From: Brumimicrobium sp964585545
GTDB taxonomy: Bacteria; Bacteroidota; Bacteroidia; Flavobacteriales_D; Crocinitomicaceae
DNA: 64,000 nucleotides
Reading direction: 5' to 3'
Assembly (NCBI GenBank): GCA_964585545.1
Contig: CAZPDT010000009.1
Coordinates: forward strand, 1-64,000
Shown: piece after piece, positions 26,140-35,180 of the stretch
Layout: every line of letters begins with the position of its first letter
Numbering within the stretch: the first letter of the stretch is position 1
Translations under genes and position numbers: made by a program
The notes under the pieces: model-generated
What the model was told of the DNA's origin: nothing
Database searches by the model: none
The model's input: only the letters and a program-made list of their open reading frames with translations

Positions 26140-28104
26140 TTACCAGTATTTTCGATTCAACTCAGCCGCTATAGATCGCTTTACTTTTTCAAGTCTATTT
26201 TGTTCAATCAATAGATTATTTACTGCGTTAGTGTCTAGCTCTTCTCCTTGTTTCAACTGGTGTTGAATGGCTTTTATACGGCGCATAACAATCACATTTT
26301 TAAAGGTGTATAATGCTTCTTTAACAGCTTGTTCTACTTTGTGTATCTCTTCAGCAGTTTCAATTTTATATTTATTGAGCCAATTTGTACTCAATTCATG
26401 ACGGGGAGACATTATGTCGATAGCAAACTTTACAATATCTTGATCATCATTGCGCAAGAGGAGTTGAGTGTCATAAAACAGCCCTTCTTTTAATGCATTT
26501 TGATAAAGCAGGTATATTTTTCGAAATAAAGGATGGTTAAACGACAGTTCGTCCCGATCAATTTCTGAGATAATTAATTCTGCCACACTCACTTCAATCG
26601 GTTCTGTGGCTTCTCCCTCATCAGACTGAAACTCAATTGCCCGGTCACCAAAAAGCACCAAAATACGTAGAAGGTCAAACTCTTGATCAAAATAATCGCT
26701 GTCTACCTCCTCCGACTGTTCTTTTTCCTCTATTGGTGTTTCTTCCCGACTTATTTTTGTGTTATTGTCGTGAGGCTTTCGATATTCACTTTGATTTCTT
26801 CTTCGAATTTTATTGAGTTCATTGAGCAAGGTTTGCTCTTTCATCTCAAATTGGTTGGCCGTTTCTTTTATGTAGACAGAGCGTGTAATGCTGTCGGGAA
26901 TCAAAGCAATAGAACCTACAATTTCTCTTATGAGCTCAGATTTTTTAATCGGGTCATTTTGTGTGCCCTCTAATAGGATTTGAGTCTTAAACCCAACAAA
27001 ATCCTTTTGATTGTTTTCCAAATATGATTTTAACTCCTCTGAACTTGATTTTTTAGCAAAAGAATCTGGATCTTCTCCTTCTGGAAATGAAAGCACCTTC
27101 ACAGTCATTCCCTCTTCAAGCAATAAGTCAATACCACGGAAAGAAGCCTTTATTCCAGCTGCATCACTATCATACAAAACGGTAATGTTCTTTGTGTATC
27201 TGCGAATCAATTTGATTTGCCCCTTTGTTAAAGAAGTGCCACTCGATGATACGACATTCTCTACACCTGATTGAGCCAAACTGATAACATCGGTGTAGCC
27301 TTCCACTAGAAAACAATTGTCTTGCTTTACAATTTCACTTTTTGCAAAATAAATTCCGTAAAGAATTCTACTTTTATCATAAAGAATACTTTCTGGAGAA
27401 TTAAAATATTTGGCAATTTTTTTATCTGTTCTTAAGGTACGTCCGCCAAACCCAAGTACCTTGCCAGAAACAGAATGGATAGGAAACATCACCCTCCCAC
27501 TGAAAAAGTCAAATCTTCTATCTCCTTTTGTTTTGGTAAGGCCAAGTTGTTCCAAATACACTTGCTTATATCCCTTTTCAATTGCCGTTTCGGTTAATGA
27601 TTTCTCTTCTGCTGGACAATACCCCAATTGAAACTTCTCTATCGTATCTTCCCGAAATCCGCGTTCTTTAAAATAAGAATACCCTATCGTTTTCCCTTCT
27701 TTTGAATGCTTTATTGTATCGACAAAAAAGTCTTTTGCAAAAGTATTTACAATTTGTAGGCTTTCTCTCTCAGTTAAGGCCTGTTGCTCTTCTGGAGACA
27801 AGGGTTTATCCTCTGGAATTTCGATGTTGTATTTGTCTGCCAACCATTTTAATGCCTCAGGATAAGAATATTGCTCAATCTCCATCAAAAAAGTTACAAC
27901 CGTCCCCCCTTTACCTGTAGAAAAGCATTTGAAAATTTGTTTTGCAGGACTCACCATAAAAGAAGGGGTTTTCTCTTCTGTAAATGGACTCAACGCTTTA
28001 TAGTTAGATCCCGCTTTTTTTAATTGAATATAATCTCCTATTACTTCCTCAATACGAGAAGTATTCATGATTTCATCAATAATATGATCGGGTATTCTTG
28101 CCAT
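26140..28104 (-). CDS. dnaG: DNA primase, zinc-ribbon ligands lost
   Basis: 654 residues; makes RNA primers for replication. The N-terminal zinc-binding domain keeps its fold residues (SNYKALSPFTEEKTPSFMVSP, FKCFSTGKGG) but the usual Cys-His-Cys-Cys ligands read Ser, Thr, Cys, Thr, so zinc cannot be bound in the normal way. The TOPRIM core is intact: LVEGYTDVISL and LYDSDAAGIKA. The C-terminal helicase-interaction region is divergent. It overlaps the stop of the upstream MORN-like lipoprotein gene by one base (TAATG), so the two are probably translated together. Confidence 0.95.
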   Translation of the reverse strand: MARIPDHIIDEIMNTSRIEEVIGDYIQLKKAGSNYKALSPFTEEKTPSFMVSPAKQIFKCFSTGKGGTVVTFLMEIEQYSYPEALKWLADKYNIEIPEDKPLSPEEQQALTERESLQIVNTFAKDFFVDTIKHSKEGKTIGYSYFKERGFREDTIEKFQLGYCPAEEKSLTETAIEKGYKQVYLEQLGLTKTKGDRRFDFFSGRVMFPIHSVSGKVLGFGGRTLRTDKKIAKYFNSPESILYDKSRILYGIYFAKSEIVKQDNCFLVEGYTDVISLAQSGVENVVSSSGTSLTKGQIKLIRRYTKNITVLYDSDAAGIKASFRGIDLLLEEGMTVKVLSFPEGEDPDSFAKKSSSEELKSYLENNQKDFVGFKTQILLEGTQNDPIKKSELIREIVGSIALIPDSITRSVYIKETANQFEMKEQTLLNELNKIRRRNQSEYRKPHDNNTKISREETPIEEKEQSEEVDSDYFDQEFDLLRILVLFGDRAIEFQSDEGEATEPIEVSVAELIISEIDRDELSFNHPLFRKIYLLYQNALKEGLFYDTQLLLRNDDQDIVKFAIDIMSPRHELSTNWLNKYKIETAEEIHKVEQAVKEALYTFKNVIVMRRIKAIQHQLKQGEELDTNAVNNLLIEQNRLEKVKRSIAAELNRKYW

Positions 28105-28529
28105 TATTTTTTACTGTAATCCTTGGTTTGAGTAAGATTTCCATTTTTATCATAAAACTCCCAAACACCTATAGGTTCTCCATTCAAATATTCTCCAACA
28201 TAATAAACTGCACCATTTGGGTGTTTAACGATAATGTGTCCATCCTTTACGCCATGATTATATACAGTAACAGACAATTCCACTCCCTGTTCCGAATAAT
28301 ATCTCCATATCCCTGTACGTTTCCCATCTTTGTCCTTTCTTCCCGACATTTTAAGTTGTTTGTGACCAGGATACCATTCTTTAATGTTTCCATTTTCATC
28401 CGTAACTCTTAACGGTCGATTTTCCTGATGTTCCGTCTTTTGATGATCTTTAAGGGAATCCGATTTCTCCCCTTCTCTACAACTAAAAAAGATAAATATA
28501 ATCAACAGTAAAAACAGCAAATTTTTCAT
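28104..28529 (-). CDS. Small lipoprotein with MORN-like repeats
   Basis: 141 residues. Signal with lipobox FFSC near residue 17, then an acidic-basic linker and repeats of the YwqK/MORN_2 type: NIKEWYPGHKQLKMSG, TGIWRYYSEQGVELSVTVY, DGHIIVKHPNGAVYYVGEY, GVWEFYDKNGNLTQTKDY. These repeats are widespread in surface or periplasmic proteins; no catalytic function is known. It starts the two-gene unit with dnaG, an unusual partner. Confidence 0.75.
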   Translation of the reverse strand: MKNLLFLLLIIFIFFSCREGEKSDSLKDHQKTEHQENRPLRVTDENGNIKEWYPGHKQLKMSGRKDKDGKRTGIWRYYSEQGVELSVTVYNHGVKDGHIIVKHPNGAVYYVGEYLNGEPIGVWEFYDKNGNLTQTKDYSKK

Positions 28530-28607
28530 TTCTAAACAATTTATTATTAAACAAAAATACGTTATTTTTTACGATTGGAAAATATAACTATTTATTCTGG
28601 TTCTATA

Positions 28608-28722
28608 AAATTGTATCGCTCTCGTCAATTCGAGTGAATTTATGAAGTACAGTGGAGAAATTTGTATCGCTCTCGTCGGTTCGAGTGAATTTCGGAACAT
28701 AGTGGAGAAATTTGTATCGAGA
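28608..28722. repeat. 50-nt tandem repeat, two full units and a partial third
   Basis: Units at 28608-28657 and 28658-28707 share AAATT(T)GTATCGCTCTCGTC, TTCGAGTGAATTT and AGTGGAG; a third begins at 28708 but turns into TATCGAGAACAAG after 12 nt. The sequence resembles an intergenic repeat I associate with flavobacterial genomes. The remaining bases to 28887 hold no ORF. Confidence 0.65.
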
Positions 28723-28887
28723 ACAAGAGAGCATCCCGAAGCACAAATTAACATCCTCCTTACAAACACTGCACAGTTCTCAAAACCAGAGTGAAAATGA
28801 GAGCGAAAGCAAAGTTTATCCTTTGTTTTCCCTCATTCTGTTCATTCACTCCCGTTCTGCATTGCTACGGCACTTGAACTAACGTGC

Positions 28888-31023
28888 TTACACCTTACCA
28901 ATAATCCCTTCTGTAACGTTAATAATATGGTCTCCTACTCTTTCAAGGGAAGAGAATATATTGTTGTAAACGATCCCTCCTTTCATTTCCAAATCATCTC
29001 CATTTGTAAGAGAATCTAGATGTTCTCTTCGAATTTCATCTCGTTTTTCATTGATCAATTCTTCGGCAGCTCTGGCTTTTTCCATTGTGACATCAGCCGA
29101 GTGCTTTTTAAGGTTTTCACTCATAACTTCAAAAGCGTCATCTACCAAGTGGAACATTTCAACAAGATGTTTACGTTGTCGATTCGAAAACTTAATTTTC
29201 TCTTCATTTTTTCGCTCTAAACTTTTTGAAACTTGATAAAAGATATCACCAATACGCTCCAAATCATTTACAATACTGTTCATTCCCCGAATACGAATGG
29301 CAAGATCTACACTTAATTGACCTTCAGAAATTTGGTTCAAGTAGTTTGCAACTTCCACTTCTACTCTATCCGTGATTTCCTCATATTTGGCAATGCGTTT
29401 AATCAAAAGTTTTTGCTTCTTTTTATTTCTTTCTAACAAGAGTTCTTGTGAGAAATGAGACATTCTACTTGTGAGTTCACCAAACTTAGCAATCTCTTTT
29501 TTAGCTTCTAAAAGTGATAAATCTGGCGTAGGCATATAACCCGATCCAATATAATCCAAGTGAAACTCTTCATCTTCTTCTCCTTTCGACTTCACCATTC
29601 TTTCTGCAACACTCACCAATTTAGGTGTAAACCAAATAAGCAATAAGGTATTTGAAATGTTAAATACACTGTGTAAAATAACGATTCCTGTATTGGCATA
29701 TTCTTTGGGATTATCAAAAGGACTTCCTAATCCTATATATACCATGAAATAAGAGATTCCTTTTAATACGATTGGAAACAGTAAAACCACCCAAATAACT
29801 CCAATAATATTAAACAAAGTGTGAATTCGGGCTGCTCTTTTTGCATGGACGTTACCAATAGTAGCCGCCAATTCTGCTGTAATTGTTGTACCAATATTTT
29901 CTCCTAGAATCATTGCTGCTGCAACTTCAAAAGGAAGCACCCCGCCCATAACAAGCGTCATTGTTAAGGCCAATGCAGCTGAAGAAGATTGTACAATAAT
30001 GGTCAATAGTGTTCCGAAAATCACAAATACAATAGTACTAATGAAAGGAATGTCTTTAAAGTTGATGAAAAATTGTACCAATCCAGAGTCTGGACTCAGT
30101 TCGGGGACTGCTCCCTTTAAAAAGCCAAGTCCCATAAATAAAAGTGCAAAACCAATAATTACACCTGCAAAAGATTTCATCTTCACCCTTCCAAAGAACA
30201 TAAAAGGCGCACCTATTCCAATCAAAATGAGAGAATAAGCTGCTAAGTCTACTTTAAACCCAAAAATATTAATAATCCATCCTGTGATTGTAGTTCCTAT
30301 ATTCGCTCCCATAATTACCCCAGCAGCTTGGGTAAGGGTGAGAAGTCCAGCATTTACAAAAGAAACCGTCATTACTGAGGTAACTGAAGAGGATTGGGCA
30401 ATTGTTGTAATTCCAAAACCAGTCAATACGCCTTTAAATCTATTTGAAGTAATTGAACCCAACAAGTGCCTTAGTCTTGATCCCGTCACTTTTTGCAAGC
30501 CCTCACTCATGACTTTCATTCCATAAATAAACATTCCAAGAGAACCCAAGAGTATCAAAAATCGGAACAGCCCCCAACTTCTTTTTGTTACAACTTTCTG
30601 TTGGTCTGACCAAGAAACAGTTTTGTCGTTATAAAGTCCCACTCTAAAAACATATGTCTCTTCCCCTGAAAGGTGTTGAATTGTATATTTAGTTTGATCT
30701 AAGTTGATGTTCTGGATGACTGACCAATCTGCATTGCTGTAGCCTTTTTCATGACGTTTAGCATCTATTTTTGTGTTGTATTCTATTGCTACAGAATATC
30801 CATTATCTTTAAGTGTCTGATACTCTTCATAATCGATTGCCCAAGAAACTTTAAATCCATTTTCTTCAGGCTGGGAAGTGATGTTTTTGATGAAAGTGGC
30901 GACTGAGTCCTTACTCAGTTCATTGAAATTTTGCGAAGAATCCTTCTGTCCATTAACGTTTAAATTAAATAATAAAACGGAGATTGACAAAAGTACAAAA
31001 GATAGAATGCGTGTTTTCTTCAT
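28888..31023 (-). CDS. Na/Pi cotransporter with N-terminal fibronectin-like domain and C-terminal PhoU-like domain
   Basis: 711 residues. A signal peptide (1-25) and an extracytoplasmic domain at about 45-147 with FKVSWAIDYEEY, IQHLSGEETYVFRVGLYNDKT, a fibronectin type III pattern; then membrane part from 150 with two inverted Na/Pi repeats, each holding the QSSS signature (TTIAQSSSVTSVM and IIVQSSSAALALT) and GANIGTT / GENIGTT; then a helical PhoU-like domain from about 510 (MNSIVNDLERIGD, SLERVGDHIINV). Imports or exports phosphate with Na+. The N-terminal receptor-like domain is not part of the common NptA/YjbB layout. Confidence 0.9.
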   Translation of the reverse strand: MKKTRILSFVLLSISVLLFNLNVNGQKDSSQNFNELSKDSVATFIKNITSQPEENGFKVSWAIDYEEYQTLKDNGYSVAIEYNTKIDAKRHEKGYSNADWSVIQNINLDQTKYTIQHLSGEETYVFRVGLYNDKTVSWSDQQKVVTKRSWGLFRFLILLGSLGMFIYGMKVMSEGLQKVTGSRLRHLLGSITSNRFKGVLTGFGITTIAQSSSVTSVMTVSFVNAGLLTLTQAAGVIMGANIGTTITGWIINIFGFKVDLAAYSLILIGIGAPFMFFGRVKMKSFAGVIIGFALLFMGLGFLKGAVPELSPDSGLVQFFINFKDIPFISTIVFVIFGTLLTIIVQSSSAALALTMTLVMGGVLPFEVAAAMILGENIGTTITAELAATIGNVHAKRAARIHTLFNIIGVIWVVLLFPIVLKGISYFMVYIGLGSPFDNPKEYANTGIVILHSVFNISNTLLLIWFTPKLVSVAERMVKSKGEEDEEFHLDYIGSGYMPTPDLSLLEAKKEIAKFGELTSRMSHFSQELLLERNKKKQKLLIKRIAKYEEITDRVEVEVANYLNQISEGQLSVDLAIRIRGMNSIVNDLERIGDIFYQVSKSLERKNEEKIKFSNRQRKHLVEMFHLVDDAFEVMSENLKKHSADVTMEKARAAEELINEKRDEIRREHLDSLTNGDDLEMKGGIVYNNIFSSLERVGDHIINVTEGIIGKV

Positions 31024-31044
31024 TCAATAAATAAAAGTTTGGTT

Positions 31045-31077
31045 CAAAAATACAAAGCTAATTTAATATAGTCTCAA
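31045..31077 (-). promoter_or_regulatory. Promoter of the Na/Pi cotransporter gene
   Basis: Minus strand TTG (31077-31075), 22-nt spacer, TATTTTTG (31052-31045), 21 nt before the start codon. Confidence 0.45.
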
Positions 31078-31219
31078 CATTTTATAAGAAAGAAATAAAA
31101 AATTTATTCATACCCTATAATATATTGTTATATCAAGCCGACAACTGGATTGTAAGTGTTTACTAATGAGGAGAAAGGGCGTTCTGTTTTGACTTCTCCT
31201 TGTTTGTATATAAATTGAA

Positions 31220-31996
31220 TCAATACCGAACAATAAAATGTTCTTTTTGTTGATGGTGCCGCGGAAGCAGAAGTCCTGTTTGAAACAAATCAATAGAAAG
31301 GTGATAGTTTGGATTTTGAACAACATCATTCCAAAATTGAAACAGTTCTTTAGATTTTCGAATATTTTTAATTACAATAATAGATTCATCGTGAAGAAAT
31401 GGTTCTAAAAGAGAAAAAACAGTTTTTACATATTTTATATCCCATGGATTTCCGTTAAACAAAATCATATCAAATGTTTTGGTGTGATTGCTTGATTTTA
31501 AAAAATCAGAAAATGCTTCATTCACAAACAGTATGCTATTTTTTCGGGAAGGGGGGAAGTAAGATTTTGCAAACTTGAAGAGGTCTTTATTGGTTTCAAT
31601 TGTTGTAATGTAGGCCTTTTTGTTCCCCAAAGAAAGCAGATAAGTTCCCAAACCTGTAGCTGTTCCAAATTCTAAAATGTTTTGAACTGGATAATGTGCC
31701 GCTAATCGATAAAGCAACTTTTTTACCTTAGCATTCATTCTGGTTATTTGGGTGATCTCTCTTATAGAATAAGTTGGTTTAATATCTTTGGATGTGTTCT
31801 GGCTAGATTTAAACAGCACTTGTGCTTTATTATTAAGAAATGTAGATTCAAGTTCTTCAAAGCGTTTCAATTTTTCCTTAGAAACGTAAGATTTTAAGCA
31901 TTTATCCCCAAAATTATAAACAAAAGGAGAATGAATACCATGTCTGCGCTTTGCTTTCAATTGATATTTTATATATTCACGCAATATATTTATCAT
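31220..31996 (-). CDS. Class I SAM-dependent methyltransferase
   Basis: 258 residues. Motif I ILEFGTATGLGTYLLSLG near 110, followed by AYITTIETNKDLFKFAKSYF (acidic residue binding the ribose) and FDMILFNGNPWDIKYVK. N-terminal helix YIKYQLKAKRRHGIHSPFVY is typical of an uncharacterised Bacteroidota methyltransferase group. Substrate unknown. Divergent from the DUF4301 gene. Confidence 0.82.
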   Translation of the reverse strand: MINILREYIKYQLKAKRRHGIHSPFVYNFGDKCLKSYVSKEKLKRFEELESTFLNNKAQVLFKSSQNTSKDIKPTYSIREITQITRMNAKVKKLLYRLAAHYPVQNILEFGTATGLGTYLLSLGNKKAYITTIETNKDLFKFAKSYFPPSRKNSILFVNEAFSDFLKSSNHTKTFDMILFNGNPWDIKYVKTVFSLLEPFLHDESIIVIKNIRKSKELFQFWNDVVQNPNYHLSIDLFQTGLLLPRHHQQKEHFIVRY

Positions 31997-32047
31997 ATTC
32001 TTACCAAAACTTCGTTAAAAGTACAATAAACATAACATTTAAGTGCT

Positions 32048-33454
32048 ATGGAAATAAAGATAACTTCGGATTCAATTGAAAAGCAAAGAAACTTAATCAA
32101 TAAGGAGCAACCTATAATTCACTTGGTTGGTCCATGTCGTCTTAACGAAGGAATTGTACGTCATTCTGATTTTGAAAAAAACAAATACAAGATAAAATTT
32201 GAGAACAGCAATGGAAGTGTTTGTTATTTTGTGCCAGCATCGGGTTCTGGCTCACGTATGTTTAACTTTCTCTATGAGTTCTTAGTGAAGCCCAGTGATG
32301 CATCTAGAAGTAAAACCGAGCGGTTTTTAAATGCCATTGAGTCTTTTGCCTTTTTTGAATTGTTGCCCTATCATGTAAAAAAGAAAGTTAGAGAATATGA
32401 TATCAGTTTAGATGATTTTGTTGCTTATTTGCTCAAATCTGATGGGTTGGGATTAGGAACAATTCCAAAAGGGCTCGTTCCATTCCACCGTTCAAGAAGT
32501 TTTATTTTAAATGCTTTTCAAGAGCAATTTCTTCAAGGACTCAGTTTAAAAGAGGAAAAAATTAATTTTCATTTCACCATCAACAAACAACATGAAAAAA
32601 AGATAAGGTCTGCACTAGAATCCATTCAACAACTCACAGGTAGAAATTGTAATATTGAATTGTCTGAACAAGATCCTTCTACCCATTCATTGGCTTTTGA
32701 TAAAGATGGAAACGTCGTAAAAGATAAACAAGGGAAAATGCTTCAACGTCCTTCTGGTCATGGTGCATTATTAAAGAATTTAAACACCATTGAAGACGAT
32801 ATTATATTCATTAAAAACATCGATAATATTCAACATGAGTCTCAATCTCAATTTTCAATTGAAAACTTAAAATATTTGGGGGGGTTATTGGAACTCTTTA
32901 AGTCGGAATTAAAGCAAGCACTATCCAACGATGATGTTCGTGTTGAATTATCGAAATTGAACATCCAATATCATTTTGCTCATCCAGAATTGGACTTTAA
33001 CGCGATGAGTGATGAAGAAATAAAGGCTTTTACTTATCGTCCTATACGGATTTGCGGTATGGTTCGAAATGAGGGTCAACCAGGAGGGGGACCTTTTTGG
33101 GAAGAAAAAGACGGGCATCTTTCAAAGCAAATTATTGAGAAATCTCAAATTAGTCAAAACGATAAACTTTACCGTTTGATGGTAAAGGGGCAGTATTTCA
33201 ACCCTGTATTAATGGCAGTATCTACAAAAGATATTGACGGTAAAAAGTTGGATATCAATCAATTTTCAGATCCTGAGAAATATTTTGTTGTAGAAAAGCA
33301 ATATCATGATCAAGAAATCCACTATATAGAACAACCTGGTTTGTGGAACGGTGGAATGGCCAATTGGTTAAGTATCTTTGTTGAAGTGCCTTCAGAAACC
33401 TTTACACCTGTAAAAAATGTGCTTGATTTATTAAATAAGGCACATACTGAATAG
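32048..33454 (+). CDS. DUF4301 family protein
   Basis: 468 residues, a family found almost only in Bacteroidota. N-terminal VCYFVPASGSGSRMFNFL resembles the GxGxR nucleotide-binding loop of sugar nucleotidyltransferases, and RPSGHGALLKNLN plus DIIFIKNIDNI resemble the product-site residues of that fold, so an NTP-transferase-like fold is a reasonable inference. Biochemical role unknown. Followed 41 nt later by a small secreted protein gene on the same strand. Confidence 0.85.
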   Translation: MEIKITSDSIEKQRNLINKEQPIIHLVGPCRLNEGIVRHSDFEKNKYKIKFENSNGSVCYFVPASGSGSRMFNFLYEFLVKPSDASRSKTERFLNAIESFAFFELLPYHVKKKVREYDISLDDFVAYLLKSDGLGLGTIPKGLVPFHRSRSFILNAFQEQFLQGLSLKEEKINFHFTINKQHEKKIRSALESIQQLTGRNCNIELSEQDPSTHSLAFDKDGNVVKDKQGKMLQRPSGHGALLKNLNTIEDDIIFIKNIDNIQHESQSQFSIENLKYLGGLLELFKSELKQALSNDDVRVELSKLNIQYHFAHPELDFNAMSDEEIKAFTYRPIRICGMVRNEGQPGGGPFWEEKDGHLSKQIIEKSQISQNDKLYRLMVKGQYFNPVLMAVSTKDIDGKKLDINQFSDPEKYFVVEKQYHDQEIHYIEQPGLWNGGMANWLSIFVEVPSETFTPVKNVLDLLNKAHTE

Positions 33455-33495
33455 TTGCTTCAAGCCTAAATTGTTTGTAGCTTTTCAGCAATTAT

Positions 33496-34065
33496 ATGAT
33501 AAAAAAGGCAATCTACATATTGACTCTATTGTTTCTAATCCTAGGGTTCAGTGCTACAACAAAACGAAACGTTCCTTTATCACAGTCTTACAGGGTAAGT
33601 TTTGGTGTAAAAATAGGATTGTTACCTACGGGAAAGTTAACGCAATATGCATTCCTATTTTACAGAAACAATAAAATTGAATCCGTTCGAGGGATACAAC
33701 TTCATGAGCTTATTCACTTTGCAAATGGAGAATGGCCACTACCAAAATCAACAATTTTTCATAACTATTTTCAAGAGTATGGGATTCAAAACGATACCCT
33801 TCCTGATGGCACAATTGTAGATTATACAGCGGCGTTTGATTCATTGTGGAAGGTGCGATTCAACAGGCATCCATACAATCATCAATTGGGCAATGGATGG
33901 AGTCAAGGCGAGTTTAAACCTACTTTAAAGCAACGCGCTTATCTTTACAACGAATATGGAGTTCAAAGTTTCGATTTAGATTATTTTGCTGATACAAGTT
34001 TTTTTAAATTGCTCAAAGACGTTTTTAATCCGCAATGGATTGCAAATTATAAGTCGTTACATTAA
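33496..34065 (+). CDS. Hypothetical secreted protein with an HExxH-like motif
   Basis: 189 residues, not recognised. Signal or membrane anchor MIKKAIYILTLLFLILGFSA, then a globular domain with RGIQLHELIHFANGEWPLP, QNDTLPDG and HPYNHQLGNGWSQGEFKP. HELIH fits the HExxH zinc-protease pattern, but no third ligand is evident and similar Bacteroidota proteins appear to have other residues here, so protease activity is only a possibility. Its TAA stop runs into an ACCCGAATTAT repeat. Confidence 0.55.
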   Translation: MIKKAIYILTLLFLILGFSATTKRNVPLSQSYRVSFGVKIGLLPTGKLTQYAFLFYRNNKIESVRGIQLHELIHFANGEWPLPKSTIFHNYFQEYGIQNDTLPDGTIVDYTAAFDSLWKVRFNRHPYNHQLGNGWSQGEFKPTLKQRAYLYNEYGVQSFDLDYFADTSFFKLLKDVFNPQWIANYKSLH

Positions 34066-34106
34066 ACCCGAATTATGCACCAATCTTGAAGTGTGAAACT
34101 ATTAAA

Positions 34107-34207
34107 TCCGCATTATTATTCATTCTTTAAAAAGGATTCATGAGCTCGTAAACTCTGCACATCGCATGAATATCTTTTACTACTTTAAAGAATGAACAAT
34201 AATGTGA
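34107..34207. repeat. Large inverted repeat with nested hairpin
   Basis: Arms CATTATTATTCATTCTTTAAA (left, shown minus one base) and TTTAAAGAATGAACAATAATG pair almost fully; between them GATTCATGAGCTC and CGCATGAATATC form an inner stem. The left arm is a copy of the one at 17370. It lies between convergent genes. Confidence 0.55.
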
Positions 34208-34216
34208 ATTAGAACC

Positions 34217-34247
34217 AATAAAAAAACGGAATCGATTAAAATTCCGT
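34217..34247 (-). terminator. Intrinsic terminator of the 34285-34944 barrel gene
   Basis: Stem ACGGAAT/ATTCCGT with an 8-nt loop (34226-34247), followed on the minus strand by a run of T (A run 34220-34226 on plus). Placed 38 nt after the stop codon. Confidence 0.75.
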
Positions 34248-34284
34248 CTTTGGTGATTTATTTATACGTTTTGTTACAATTGAT

Positions 34285-34944
34285 TTAGAACTTAAGAGCT
34301 ATACCAACTGTTGCATAAGATATTGAGCTATAACCTCCTCCAAACTCAAGGAAGGCTCCTAAATTTTTCAAGAAATAATATTTTGCCCCAACCTTTGCGC
34401 TGACAAGTGGTCCACCAGAAGTAGCGGTATATTTTCCATCATCGGGATCAGGGTCTGTTTTTACATATCGTTTTATGTTCCCTCCAATAACTGCATTCAC
34501 ATATAAATCCAATTTATCTACTCCCAATCCTAAGTCCAGTTTATTATTTAGGAAATACCATACATGCCAAGAAAAGCTAACTCCAATACCAATACGAGAG
34601 GTTTTTTCTTTATAGACACCCTGTTCGTGAATGTAATTATTTCCAGCCCAATAGCTATATGATTTGGTATATTTATACCCATAATGGGTATACCCAAGAA
34701 ACAGACCTGCACTGAACATATCAAATCCATATTGAAAGTTTGCAGTAAAAGCAGGTAATCTGGTCGAGTTATAGCCTACATAACCTGTATATCCAAACCC
34801 TCCAAATCTACTTGGCACTCCAATTCCTATATCGGCATAGAAATGATTGGGGGCAAAACCAGCCTCACTTTGTGAGTGACCGTTAGGAGAATACATAAAG
34901 CACAGTAAAAATACTAAACTTCCTAAAAAAATTAATCTTTTCAT
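34285..34944 (-). CDS. Outer-membrane beta-barrel protein, hypothetical
   Basis: 219 residues. Signal peptide MKRLIFLGSLVFLLCFMYSPNGHSQ, then glycine- and tyrosine-rich strands (FYADIGIGVPSRFGGFGYTGYVGY, FQYGFDMFSAGLFLGYTHYGY, RIGIGVSFSWHVWYFL, AKVGAKYYFLKNLGAFLEFGGGYSSISYA) and a terminal TVGIALKF ending in Phe. Porin-like fold is inferred from pattern only. Single gene with its own terminator. Confidence 0.7.
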   Translation of the reverse strand: MKRLIFLGSLVFLLCFMYSPNGHSQSEAGFAPNHFYADIGIGVPSRFGGFGYTGYVGYNSTRLPAFTANFQYGFDMFSAGLFLGYTHYGYKYTKSYSYWAGNNYIHEQGVYKEKTSRIGIGVSFSWHVWYFLNNKLDLGLGVDKLDLYVNAVIGGNIKRYVKTDPDPDDGKYTATSGGPLVSAKVGAKYYFLKNLGAFLEFGGGYSSISYATVGIALKF

Positions 34945-35109
34945 AGTTATTGTTTTTTTTTTAATTAATGCACAAATATAATATTATTCAAAGGATTCTA
35001 AATAGGGAAAACCCTATAATCTATTGTTGCAATTAAAATATAATACCTGTAGTACTTTCATAAAGTGAGACCGGATCTGTCAACATGGTATTCAGCGTTG
35101 GCTTACTAC

Positions 35110-35133
35110 GTGCCGTTTTTTCGGTATCGGCAC
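35110..35133. repeat. GTGCCG/CGGCAC hairpin beside the transposase stub
   Basis: Six-bp perfect stem with a 12-nt loop in a GC-richer stretch. Unlike the surrounding AT-rich DNA; may be the edge of a mobile element. Nothing else recognised in 34945-35180. Confidence 0.35.
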
Positions 35134-35180
35134 TCGGAACACTTAGGTATTAGGCACAGACTTATTTTACCAAATTGACC

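Noticed and set aside
28608..28722. CRISPR array
   Set aside because: Repeat units are contiguous with no spacers, there are only two full units, and no cas genes are in the window.
31108..31329. 73-codon minus-strand frame behind the methyltransferase gene
   Set aside because: It mostly overlaps the methyltransferase 3' end in another frame and lacks a promoter or protein-like features.
34107..34207. tRNA or structured RNA gene
   Set aside because: The fold is a long simple stem with an inner hairpin, no TPsiC or anticodon features, and it recurs in part at another convergent gap, so it is treated as a repeat.
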